Source: Iris pallida (Eukaryota; Streptophyta; Magnoliopsida; Asparagales; Iridaceae). From it: 64,000 nt of DNA. The stretch lies in NCBI GenBank assembly GCA_029216955.1, contig JANAVB010015600.1, forward strand, positions 35,599,997-35,663,996, written 5' to 3'. The position numbers were made by a program, and so were the translations under genes. The notes under the pieces are model-generated. The model searched no databases and had not been told where the DNA came from. It worked only from the letters and a program-made list of their open reading frames with translations. The first letter of the stretch is position 1. The number at the start of each line of letters is the position of its first letter. Positions 22,282 through 32,330 of the stretch are shown here, piece by piece.

Positions 22282-23598
22282 ATGGAATCCGATATGTCTT
22301 GTTTCTCATATGACGAATCTGAACAAGTATTCTCAGCTTACATGGTTCAAACTGATGGTGAATCTGAACCATTTGAGAATGATCCTTCGGTTCAACAAAT
22401 GGACATTCAATGGGAACTTCGTTTTGAACAGCGACAGCCACCTACAGAGGATGAGGTTGTCCAGATTGATGTTGGAGACGGAACTACGTCCAAACCAATA
22501 TTCATCAGTAAGAATCTTTCCGAAGTTGAAAAGGAAGAGTTGATAGAACTTATTAAAGAATATATCGACATCTTTGCATGGAGTTATGAGGATATGCCGG
22601 GTCTAGATCCTAAAGTTGCTACTCATAAGCTCAATATTTTGCCCAATGTCAAGCCTGTAAAACAACAGCAACGTCACTTTAGACCAGATATGATGGATGT
22701 AATTGAAGTAGAAGTCAAAAAGTTGATTACATGTGGCTTTGTTCGTGAAGAGCAACACCCGGATTGGGTTGCCAATATTGTTTCTGTTATGAAGAAGAAC
22801 GAAAAAGTCCGAGTTTACATAGATTATCGAGATCTTAATGCGGCTTGTCCAAAGGACGAATTTCCACTTCCAATTACTAATGTCATGATAGACAATATAT
22901 GCGGTTTTGAACGCATGTCTTTCATGGACGGATTCTCAGGATACAATCAGATCAAGATGCATCCAGAAGATGAGAAGCATACTGCTTTTCGTACACCCCT
23001 TGGGGTTTACTGCTATACGGTTATGCCGTTTGGTCTTAAAAATATCGGTACCACGTATCAACGGGCTATGAGCAACATCTTTCAAGAACATCTACGGAAG
23101 ATAGTTGAATGCTACGTAGATGATATTGCTGTTAAGAGTCGATCAAAGGATGATCACATTCAGGACTTGAAGACAGTATTTGAATTGATGCGTCAGCATC
23201 AATTAAAAATGAACCCTACTAAGTCTTTCTTAGGGGTTTCTAGTGGCAAGTTTTTAGGATTTGTTATTACTTCTCAGGGTATCCATGTTGATCCTGATAA
23301 GGTTAAAGCAATTCTTGAAATGCGTCCTCCTCGTAATCTGAAAGAACTCCGTGGCTTTCAGGATCGTATTGCTTATATCAGAAGATTTATATCTAATTTT
23401 TTTGGGAGATGTCAACCTTTCTCCCGTCTATTAAAGAAAGGTGTATCTTTTGTCTGGGATGAAGCGTGTCAAAAAGCCTTCAATGACATTAAGCAATACC
23501 TTACAAACCCACCTGTTCTGGTACCTCCGGTGGTAGGAAGGCCATTTTTGTTATATGTTCGAGCCTTGGATCATTCACTTGGCGCTCTTCTGGCATAG
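22282..23598 (+). pseudogene. Tat element reverse transcriptase and start of RNase H
   Basis: The frame contains NEKVRVYIDYRDLNAACP, FMDGFSGYNQIKMHPED, VMPFGLKNIGTTYQRAMS and the active-site CYVDDIAVKS. The thumb follows (FLGFVITSQGIHVDPDKV). The first RNase H begins at LYVRALDHSLGALLA and is broken by TAG at 23596-23598, where the family has Gln (GALLAQ). The remainder continues in the same frame. Confidence 0.92.
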
Positions 23599-24423
23599 AA
23601 AAGTGATATGGGTCATGAACAAGCAATATATTATCTGAGCAGAATGATGGTCGGAGCTGAACACAGGTATACTCCTGTGGAAAAGGAATGTCTAGCTTTG
23701 GTTTTTGCCGTCCAAAAGACAAGGCATTATGTCACTGGACAGACTATTCATGTCATCTCCAGAATAAATCCCATTCGGGTATTGATGAGAAAATCGAGCA
23801 TTCTTAATTCCATGTTAGCTACCTGGGCGATGTTGCTCACTCCTTATGACATGGTTTATGTACCTCAAAAATCAGTGAAGGGCCAAGCATTAGCTGATTT
23901 CTTAGCTGCTCATCATATACCTGAAACTTCGAAGTTATATGAAGACATTCCAGATGAAGTCGTGGATTGTAACATGACTTTGAAGAATGACATATGGCAA
24001 TTATATTTTGATGGAGCATCACGAGTAGGACCTAAAGGCAATATTGTCTCTGGAGTAGGAATCGTTTTGGTTTCTCCTGACAAAATGGTCATATACCGTG
24101 CCTATTCTCTCAATAAACCATGCTCCAATAATGTAGCAAAATACAATGCTCTATTAATCGGTCTCCAAGTAGCAAAACAATTGGACATTGAGTTCCTAGA
24201 AGCTTATGGAGATTCTCAATTGATCGTTAATCAAGTTAGAGGGACTTATGAGGTCAGAAATCCTGATCTCATCCCTTATCATTAAGTGGTAGTCGAGTTG
24301 GTCCTTTCATTCAAAGGATTCTTCATTGAATTTGTACCACGTTCTCAGAATGTGGAGGCTGATGCTCTTGCTAGCTTAGCTGCAGACTTGGCTGTTCCAA
24401 TCCGAAGGTAAAATACAATTACT
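23599..24423 (+). pseudogene. Tat element first RNase H (rest) and second, archaeal-type RNase H
   Basis: The first RNase H ends about 23930 (AIYYLSRMMVGAEHRYTPVEK...). A second RNase H starts near 24003 with LYFDGASRVGPKG and has SDGQ-like YGDSQLIVNQV near 24208. The usual Glu in AEYxAL is Lys here (AKYNALLIGL at about 24140), which would disable catalysis. TAA codons at 24283-24285 and 24409-24411 interrupt the frame, which otherwise continues into integrase. The dual arrangement is the hallmark of the Tat lineage. Confidence 0.85.
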
Positions 24424-25767
24424 TTGTTGGACCGAGACTTGTTCTGTGTGAAGAATAATCTGCATATTGAACAAAGTTATGTCACAGAGTCAAGTTCCCA
24501 GCAGAAGGATTGGAGAACTCCATTCATTGATTATGCAGTTCATGGGATTTTGCCTGAAGACCCAAAAGAAGCTGCATCAATCAAGAGACGATCATTTCGA
24601 TTTTATTATGATTCGTCTTTACATATGCTATACCATCGTTCATATGATGGACTCTTGCTGCGATGTCTCTCAGAAAGTGAAGCCAAACAAATACTGCGAG
24701 AAGCTCATGATGGCATTTGTGGTGCTCATCAACCGGGTCCTAAATTACAAGACCGCATTCGAAGAATGGGGTATTATTGGCCTTCTATGATAGCAGATGC
24801 TGTAGACTATGCCAGAAGATGTAAAGCATGTCAGATTCATGTCGATTTTATTCATCAACCGTCTGAATTTCTACATCCTACAGCAGCCTCTTGGCCCTTC
24901 GAAGCTTGGGGCATGGATATCATTGGTCCTATTAACCCTCCTTCTGTTAAGGGACATCGGTTTATATTAGCTATAACCGATTACTTTTCCAAGTGGGCAG
25001 AAGCAGTTCTCCTTACTGAAGTGAAAACATCTAATGTAATCAGCTTCATCAAACATCATGTCATTTATCGCTTTGGGATTCCTCGACGAATAATTCATGA
25101 CAATGGACCACAATTTGCCAGTCAGGCATTTTATTGGTTCTGTGATAAGAATCGAATTCAAAATCTGGCTTCTACGGCTTATAATCCAGCTGCTAATGGT
25201 TTAGCCGAAGCTTTCAACAAGACGATCATCAAACTTCTCAAAAAGTTCGTCTCTTCTAATAAACGTGATTGGAATGAAAAGCTTGGAGAATGTTTATGGG
25301 CTTATCGAACAACAGTCCGGACTCCTACTGGTTTTACACCATTCTTATTGGTTTATGGATGTGAAGCTGTCCTCCCATTGGAAATCCAGATTCCATCTCT
25401 TCGAATAGCCATTGCTAATGAGCTAACTACAGAGAATAATGATCGCTTACGACTCCAAGAACTTGAAGGATTGGATGAGAAGCGTCTTCAAGCACAACAA
25501 CATATTAAGCTATATCAAGCCCGTATATCTCGAACTTTCAATCGTAAAGTTAAAGAGAGGGTATTCAAGGTTGGCGAACTGGTATTAGCTGTTCGAAGAC
25601 CGATGGTGATGACTCATAAAAGCAAAGGGAAATTCCAAGCGAAATGGGAAGGCCCTTATGTAATTGAGTCCGTGTTTTCCAATGGCGCCTATCGGTTATC
25701 AAAGCCCAATGGAGATTTACTCATGCTGCCGTTCAATGGCAAATTTTTTAAGAAATACTATGTATAA
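24424..25767 (+). pseudogene. Tat element integrase
   Basis: The frame begins in the linker and holds the zinc-binding HHCC region (REAHDGICGAHQPGP...RRCKACQIH). The core follows with Asp in EAWGMDIIGPI, Asp in IIHDNGPQF and Glu in NGLAEAFNKT. The C-terminal domain (GELVLAVRRPM...GKFQAKWEGPYVIE) is complete to the natural stop at 25767. There is no chromodomain, as expected for Tat. Confidence 0.92.
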
Positions 25768-25829
25768 AAAAGAAGACAGAATGAAAATAATATCTCTTTT
25801 ATTTTTATTTTTGTTCACGACAAAAAAGA

Positions 25830-26135
25830 TTAAGGACGAGGGCCACTGCCTTCGCCTTCCTTATTGAATACATAGTCAGTCAATGCTTCGAACGCATCGT
25901 TGCCTGAGTTCATAAAAAACTTGCAGGCAGCCATCCTCAGCGCTTCTTCTTCAGGAGTTTTTCCTGGCTCTACTAAGAATGCAAGGATGTCTTGGGGTGG
26001 CTTGGGCGTAGAAGAGCTTTCGCCCACTTCGGCTGGATCTGTCGCAATTGGCTCAACGGGGCACGTCTCAATGATGTCCTCAATTTTCCTGGAGACTTCA
26101 TTCTTTTGCTGTACATCCTCGGAAGACATTTCCAA
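25830..26135 (-). CDS. Small antisense gene 1 of the Tat element
   Basis: An open frame of 99 to 101 residues reads against pol, starting at 26135 or, in better context, 26129 (MSSEDVQQKNEVSRK). It is acidic, with EEEALRMAACKFFMNSGND near its end. A TATA box sits about 46 bases upstream on the same strand. No family is recognised. Antisense frames between pol and the 3' LTR are known in Grande-type Tat elements, so a real element gene is plausible. Whether the proteins are related cannot be judged here. Confidence 0.55.
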   Translation of the reverse strand: MEMSSEDVQQKNEVSRKIEDIIETCPVEPIATDPAEVGESSSTPKPPQDILAFLVEPGKTPEEEALRMAACKFFMNSGNDAFEALTDYVFNKEGEGSGPRP

Positions 26136-26180
26136 TAGAGGAGTGGAAATAAGAATGAAATGTTACAAGCAGTTCTCACC

Positions 26181-26190
26181 TATTTATAGA
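26181..26190 (-). promoter_or_regulatory. TATA box for antisense gene 1
   Basis: The - strand reads TCTATAAATA followed by GGTGAGA. Its distance to the ATG leaves room for a short leader of about 20-25 bases if transcription starts about 30 bases downstream. Confidence 0.5.
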
Positions 26191-27449
26191 AGAGGACTAT
26201 AAATGAACCGGTCTTTGAAATTGAGAACAACCTTTCATTTCCGAAAAGGCCTGTCCGTTCGTTTTATCAGGTTCATTCATTTAATTATGGAATTGAATCA
26301 ATGTTTTCTTTTCCCGAAAGTTATGTTGATTCATTCATACATTGATATGGACCTATATGCTCATGACACCTGTCTCCTTATTCCCCAGCTACCAAGGTTT
26401 GGTTAAGCTGATTTCTTGTCTCCTTTGAGAGGGATTTTAAAATCTTATATTTTATCAATTGATTAAAAAGTGGGATTCGATATTTATCATGTTTTTATGA
26501 CCTCTGGATAAATATTGACTTTCCTTATCTATCATTTCCACTTGACCTCTGCATAGATATTAATCTAATTTTCTTTTTGAGTTCTTACATACTGTCATGT
26601 CCATATTACCTCTGATAGTATTGTGTACTCTAAAAACAGAAAACAAGATTTCATTATCTATCATGTCCATATTACATCTAGATAGATACAAATCATTAAG
26701 CATAGAAGACTTATCATTTCTATTTCCATATCATCAAAAAAGTCTATTACATTTCTTAGACTTTCTTACAATTCATAATGGAAATCTATTACATTCTTGG
26801 ATTTTCATTCTATACAACAACGATGACCTAATTGAGATCTATTTCTTCTTTGGATCTTCTTCATCGGATTCGTTGTTGGTGTCAATTCCTTACTGTCTGA
26901 GCCCCAGTGGTGACCAGAACAGTAGGAATTAACTCTGGTCTTCTCTCTCAAACGAAAGGAGAACCCCAGAGTATGGCAGCCCGAAGGCGTGTTGCTGCCA
27001 ATACAACTGGTGGAGTAGGAGCGGCCTTTCAGAGAAGATGGGAATGTATCCAGCATTGGGATACGGTTCCTAGTTCTGCCGCGAAAGAAACTCTACTACC
27101 CAATTTCTCGGGATAGAGTTGACTCCACCATCCAACTCTCCATGTATAAAGGCTCTTCCTACCAACAAAGGAAGACCCTTCTATCCCACGAAGAGTTCTG
27201 AGTTGTCTGATTTGCGCGTCAAAAGCGCATGAGCTCCCTGATGTTGATGTCAAAAGAACGCTCCTCACAGCGTCAAAATCGCCAATACCGGTTCTGGAAA
27301 AGCTCTTCAGCCAAACTTCTGCAGAAAACAACGAAGAAGAAGTGTTTTAAACAGAAGTATCATCAGACGCGTATTAGACGCTAACTAAAAACAGATGCTT
27401 ACACATCTTGTTTTATCTTCAACAGACTACAAGGCATTTTATGCCAGTG
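26191..27449. other. Non-coding 3' part of the Tat element
   Basis: The sequence is AT-rich (26400-26850), then mixed. Short open stretches on both strands show no domain. Nothing firm is seen apart from an overall lack of TTTACGC, which is dense on either side. Confidence 0.5.
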
Positions 27450-27690
27450 TCTCAGGTGTACCACTATTCAGCAAGGCTTTTACGCTAGTGCTTCAGGTGT
27501 ACCACTATTCAGCAAGGTTTTTTACGCCAGTGCTTCAGCAATGCTTTTACGCCAGTGTCTCAGGTGTACCATTATTCGGCAAGGCTTTTACGCCAGTGTC
27601 TCAGGTATACCACCATTCAACAAGGCTTCTACGCCATTGCTTCATGTGCACTTCATTAGCAAGGCTTTTTACGCCCGTCAAGAATTTATG
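27450..27690 (+). repeat. Tandem repeat of about 41 bp carrying TTTTACGC
   Basis: Five to six diverged units follow each other, each of the form CAGGTGTACCACTATTCAGC, then AAGGCTTTTACGCCAGTGTCT. Unit starts are near 27451, 27493, 27560 and 27602, and a shortened TTTTACGC unit lies at 27540. Confidence 0.85.
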
Positions 27691-27850
27691 CTCGTGAGCA
27701 GCTGTTTTCAACAAAAAGTTGAAAGGCAGATAATTGCTTACGATCGGACTTACCACTTAGGTCAAATGGTTTGGCTCTAATAGTGGATGAATCTATGTCT
27801 GGTGACTGGGCGTACAATGGAACGCCATTGGAAAGCATCGCTATTGTCAT
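27686..27850 (-). CDS. Small antisense gene 2 of the Tat element (54 residues)
   Basis: On the - strand an ATG at 27850 opens a 54-codon frame (MTIAMLSNGVPLYAQSPDID...) to a TAA at 27686. An earlier ATG in the leader opens only a 6-codon frame. A TATA box lies at 27923-27932. It is tiny and of unknown function, supported mainly by its position between two similar TATA-led units. Confidence 0.3.
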   Translation of the reverse strand: MTIAMLSNGVPLYAQSPDIDSSTIRAKPFDLSGKSDRKQLSAFQLFVENSCSRA

Positions 27851-27922
27851 TTGTTAGAGAACGACATTGCAAAAAGTTATCTTCAGAGGAATGAGAATGA
27901 GAATATATGAAACATTCTCGGC

Positions 27923-27932
27923 TATTTATAAA
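27923..27932 (-). promoter_or_regulatory. TATA box for antisense gene 2
   Basis: The - strand reads TTTATAAATAGCCGAGAA, followed by a pyrimidine-rich leader (CATATATTCTCATTCTCATT). Confidence 0.5.
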
Positions 27933-28069
27933 GACTGAAGAAACTGTTGATATGAGTCTATTTCGGGAAAAGATCCTATTGAAAGGCTCTCGTGACCACA
28001 AGACAGATGCCACGTGTTGGTTTGTTTCTCGGGAATGAACAACCATAGAAGCAGTCAAAAAGAAACGTT

Positions 28070-28426
28070 TTAACAATTCTGTGCATCAACAGATGAGATC
28101 AACATCAAAATTTTATTTATAAAAAGGGAAAAGTGGACCCCTACATATAAAAGAGTCGCAATACATAAAACATTATTTTTCTCTCCTTCGTTGGGCTGAC
28201 GAAGGGAGGCACCTAACTCGCGCATATTGCGAATCCCGGAGCGACGCATCAGATTAAGAAATGCCTCTGCATCTCCTGCTCCCTCATACACAGTTGAAGG
28301 ACCGCCATTGATGCGACTAAAGACTGCTGGAGTCAGTCCGAAGCACTCTAAAAGGTTGCATTCTCGCTCAAGATCAAGCCTGGAGCTCGAAGCCTCTTTG
28401 TTGGTAATCTCGTTCTTTGGCGCCAT
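28070..28426 (-). CDS. Small antisense gene 3 of the Tat element
   Basis: A frame of 118 residues starts at the ATG at 28426 (MAPKNEITNKEASSSRLDLE). It contains ECNLLECFGLTPAVFSRINGG and MRRSGIRNMRELGASLRQ. The open frame extends 19 codons further upstream, but those lie in the leader next to the TATA box at 28466-28475. The family is unknown. The helical middle part with conserved-looking hydrophobics suggests a folded domain of about 60 residues; the end is more hydrophobic and may be non-native. Confidence 0.55.
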   Translation of the reverse strand: MAPKNEITNKEASSSRLDLERECNLLECFGLTPAVFSRINGGPSTVYEGAGDAEAFLNLMRRSGIRNMRELGASLRQPNEGEKNNVLCIATLLYVGVHFSLFINKILMLISSVDAQNC

Positions 28427-28465
28427 GACAATACGAGGATGAATGGCAAGAATGAAGAAATTATT

Positions 28466-28475
28466 CTTATTTATA
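28466..28475 (-). promoter_or_regulatory. TATA box for antisense gene 3
   Basis: The - strand reads TATAAATAAG about 40 bases before the ATG at 28426. Confidence 0.5.
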
Positions 28476-28609
28476 CAAATCAAATCAACTCTTTATATTC
28501 CTTATAGAAAATTGCTCATTATTAATGCAAACTCGGGAAGATGAGGAAGCATTCAAAAGTTTCGAGAAAGAAATTCATTGTGACGGTTAAGTATTGACCG
28601 ACACTATTT

Positions 28610-28990
28610 TCTTGAAAATTACGCCGACTGTTGGGTATCCCCACTTTTACGCGGATGATTGTTGCGTATCCCGAATTTTACGCTGACTGGTCAAATCTCA
28701 ACTTTTATGCTTCTGTTCAAAGTGTTTCAAATTTTGGAGATATTTGAAAACTTTGAAGGGGGTCTTGTAGGAGCGTAAAAAGTGCTTCACAGAATGAGTC
28801 AAAGTGATAAATCATTCCACTCAAATTTATCTACTTTACTCCGCAGAGAGGCTAAATACTTTACGCCCAAGACAAGGCTAATCGCTTTTACGCCTAAAGC
28901 AGCCAGGGTCAAGACAATAATTTTACGCCTATGGCAGGCTAACTACTTTTACGCTGGACAAAGCTGTCAAGTCTTGCATTTAATGCAAAC
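28610..28990. repeat. TTTACGC-rich region before the 3' LTR
   Basis: At least seven exact copies of TTTACGC or its complement, plus near-copies such as TTTATGC and ATTACGC, lie in about 350 bases, in both directions. They are not in a regular tandem unit. The same motif fills the U3 of the LTR. Confidence 0.75.
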
Positions 28991-29012
28991 TCTGACATGA
29001 AAATATTAATGA

Positions 29013-29885
29013 TGACATATATCACAGAATTCGAAGGGATTTGTTTTATACAGAGACCGATGTTGTCGTTTAGTATATGGACTGAGCTACTTTACGCTCA
29101 TAGTGTGACTTCTTTTACGCATGGAGACTATATGAGTTTTTACACTCAAAGTTGACGTGTGCGTAAAGTCTATTTGAGCTACTTTTACGCTCAAGGTTAT
29201 TTAACAACCACTTTACTCGGAAAGTCTATGTCAGGGCTATTTTACGCCTAGTCTACTGTTTTACGCTCAGAGTACATTGGGGATATTTTTACGCCCTATT
29301 TATCTGACCAGTTTGGAACGTGATTTGCCTACATGGCTCTCATGCCACACATCTCGAAGAACGTGTGTACGTGCATCCTATTCTTACTGAAATGATGGGA
29401 CACGTGTCAACGTATACAGAGGATGACTTTGGTCGTGGGTGGCAGTTGTTAGCGTAAAGACAAAACTTTTGCTGAGTTTTTACGCACAAGAGCCCAAGTC
29501 TATAAATAGACTTATTTTTCTCACATAACGGACGGAGACAGAGACAGAAGAGTAGAGAACAGAGAGACTAGAACTCAGAGATTTTGATTCTCCAGAGCAT
29601 TCTACTTCAACCTTTCTTTCAGAACAGAGTGAAGCAAAGCAGGAAAGCATTCGGCCTCGCCATCAGTGCCCAAGTGCGTCGATACCTTTCTGGTGACTTA
29701 GTTCTTCCAATTGTTCAATTTCAAGCAGCGATCTTCATCATCATCGTATGGTCCAAGGAACAAAGTGATCATTTACAGATCAGACTTCTATAGCAATACT
29801 TTCCAGAATCAAATTTGTACTTCTTGTACTTTTTCTCGTTTTATTTTCAAAAGCCAATTTTCCTGGCATTTTGTTAAGTGAAACA
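29013..29885 (+). repeat. 3' LTR of the Tat element
   Basis: It matches 1-864 from 29020 on. The left edge is probably TGACATAT at 29013, but this cannot be fixed because the 5' copy is cut. A consensus TATA box (CTATAAATAG) lies at 29500-29509. It ends ...GAAACA at 29885, where identity with the 5' copy stops. Confidence 0.85.
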
Positions 29886-30756
29886 GCACGCCACCGCACT
29901 ATCCGTGCCATGATTCCTAGTCGTCTGTCACTCCAAAACTCAACCATGGCTAAAGTCATCTACCGTAATAATTAACTAAATAATTATTTATAGAAATTTA
30001 AAAATTGTAATTCAATAAAATAAAAATATATTAAAATTTTGGGAAGGGGGATTACAAAAAGTTTGTATCGGAAACGATACCAGAGTGATTGCGATGAGAC
30101 TTAGTATGCAGGCCATGCACGACCTTTCTCTAATATTGTTTTCATGGTTATACTGATTTTAGCAACTTTACGGACGAGATTTGGTTTTCGGAACTTGTTT
30201 CAAGCTTTTAGTATCGTTTATCGGAACACAAACGGTATACCGCCGGTATACCAGTATATACCGACCGCATACCGATTTCTGGGTCCTTTTTAGTTTGAAA
30301 AATATGTTGTTACAATTATCGGCATACCGACGGTGTATCGATTTTTACCGATGGTACACCGGTGCGCAACAGAGAGTTTTATAGCTTTGGACCAGCATGC
30401 CGCCGGTATATTGGATTATACCGCCAGTATACCTATCGAGTACCAAGTTGACTATTTCTTGATTTTGATTTGTTTTTTGATTTCTTACTGCGTAGTGCTT
30501 TCCTGTATATGCTATGCCAAGTTTCTTGCTATGTACTGCTATGCTTGTCTAGATTTCTCGTACATGACTAACTTACCTGGCTTGCCTTGACGTACTCTTG
30601 ATTCTTGTCATGTCTAGCTTAATATAGTGGCTCGTCGTAACACACTCTTGTCTCGATACTTGTCTTGTCTTGTTGTGGCTTGTTATAGTGCACCATCTTG
30701 CTTGTCTTGTCAGGTCCAGTCTTGCATGTTTCATGTGTAGGATGGATTCTGCGAAT
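29886..30756. other. Unassigned repeat-like region with GGTATACC-type motifs
   Basis: No gene is seen. Between 30225 and 30435 the palindromic words GGTATACC and GGTATACCG and their decayed forms (ACCGACGGTGTATCG, ACCGATGGTACACCGG, CCGCCGGTATATTGG) recur about ten times. The rest is AT-rich, with TCTTGTCTTG runs near 30650. Confidence 0.4.
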
Positions 30757-32053
30757 TGTCACACCCAGAATCCTGAATAAAAATGTTAGGAACTATACAA
30801 CTAGCTTGATTATTTAGATCCATTGGGAGGAGAGAATTTTCCAGTTGTATGCAAGCCCTTTGTTCCGGCACCTTGCCATGGACTTGTAGCTATCTGTCAT
30901 GATGAACACATTTCTAGCACATCGTCGAGTGGGACGATCGAGTATATTGTACTTCTATTATCACGCCGTCGTGCAGAGCATACTACTTAGGATACATTTG
31001 TCTCTCAGACGATGTATCCACTATTAGATATCATTGCATCCTCGGCCTGGATAAATTGGGTAGTTTGTAAGACGGACAGCCGGATTAGATTTTTCAAAAT
31101 GCATAAGTTACTAATTAGGATTGTGATAACCCTAGTTAGCTAATGTATCAATTCGTACTCATTGCTTGGCCGTGATTGATGGATGGAGTCCATTCATGTC
31201 TTGTCTTGTCTTGTTCTAGATTGTTATTTCAGTATCTAGATTCTCGTACATTTTACTATTCTTGTTCACATTTCCGGTTTCACTACTTGTCTTACCTGCC
31301 CGGCTTTATTACATGCTTACATGCTCAGTTTCACCCTTACGTGTTCACTTGTTATTTTTCCTTACATGTTTCCAGTTTTCTTTTATATACACCGTTGTAC
31401 CATTTACACTATTCTTATTTCATTTTACTGCTTTACTTTAGTGTTGTAATGATTTGTATGCTGGTTTTAGTTCACATTTTGGCTTCCTTTGTGATACTTG
31501 CTATTGGGGGTCTGATCCCACTGGTTTTGTTTGACCAGATTTGGTAGAGGAGCCCAAAGATTTACCGGACCTTCCACTCGATGGCGACCACCCGGAGCAC
31601 TAGGGTGCCTTTTCTTTCTCTTACCCACTCTTTTCTGTATATATTATGTTGCGATATTTAGCCACCGAGCACGTGTTTAACTCGTGTTTTAGACTTGACA
31701 TTTGGCCTATAGGCTTAGACATGATTGTATATTTTCTAGACTACAGCTAGAGCTGATCATGTATAACTTACACTCTTGCTAGTTCTTCATTTTGTATTAC
31801 TTCATAATTATCTATATATTATATTTTGGGACGCTTTACTGTCTTATATGCCTGATGATCATACTTTTGTACTTTACTTTCTTACCTGTGATTGGGATAT
31901 CTAAGATTATTTGACCTAGGATTGACTGTTGGCTTGAGCAGTGACCCGTACATCTATAGCTTTGACCGTATTTCAGGGTACTGGAGTACTTTGATATACG
32001 TAGTTGTCATGGTCTATCCCTACTTGCCAGTATTCTGGTTTTGGGACGTGACA
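30757..32053 (+). repeat. Probable solo or degraded gypsy LTR
   Basis: The segment starts TGTCACACCC and ends GGGACGTGACA, the imperfect inverted ends usual for gypsy LTRs. It has no coding domains and no partner copy in the window. The flanking 5-mers (CGAAT and CTCAT) do not match, so one end may have been changed by recombination. Confidence 0.45.
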
Positions 32054-32118
32054 CTCATTGGTAGAGCTTCTTTTAGACGCATGACCATAGCTATGCGTCT
32101 CAGCAGCAAAAACTTTTT

Positions 32119-32185
<67 letters not shown>
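32036..32185. repeat. Left copy of the direct repeat flanking the MULE, with (AT)n
   Basis: About 88 bp from TGGTTTTGGGACGTG to AACTTTTTTTGAATAT, followed by an AT dinucleotide run (about 32123-32185), is repeated almost exactly at 44335-44498. It includes a perfect hairpin AGACGCAT...ATGCGTCT with a 10-base loop. Confidence 0.9.
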
Positions 32186-32188
<3 letters not shown>

Positions 32189-32330
32189 AAAATTTATGAA
32201 ATGCCCAAAAATTTAAAAAGTTTTATGAAAAACCCACCCCAAAATAAACTTTCATCGCGTGCCCAGCATTAACTTAAAAATTAAAAAAAGGGCACGGCAT
32301 GACCCTTTTGCCCTTCTAATTTATTAAGAA
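32186..32330 (+). repeat. Left terminal region of the MULE
   Basis: It is built of three related units of about 30 bp: TTTATGAAATGCCC, TTTTATGAAAAACCC and TTTCATCGCGTGCCC, each followed by an A-rich stretch. The reverse complement occurs as the right end of the small MULE (about 62990-63084). Confidence 0.8.

Larger units (their letters stand above)
1..29885 (+). mobile_element. Tat-lineage Ty3/gypsy LTR retrotransposon, host of two nested insertions
   Basis: The segment at 1-864 recurs at 29020-29885, which gives an LTR pair. Between them, once two later insertions (1211-18910 plus one target duplication copy) are set aside, lie gag, protease, reverse transcriptase, two RNase H domains and integrase in Ty3/gypsy order on the + strand. 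The second, archaeal-type RNase H before integrase marks the Tat group (Ogre, Retand, Grande and relatives). The 5' LTR is cut by the window edge by perhaps 7 bases. Coding parts carry several nonsense codons and frame changes, so this copy is not autonomous. A long 3' non-coding part with small antisense genes separates integrase from the 3' LTR. Confidence 0.9.

Noticed and set aside
32036..32125. Helitron 3' end suggested by the hairpin AGACGCAT...ATGCGTCT
   Set aside because: No CTRR terminus follows the hairpin, and the segment is part of a duplicated flank.
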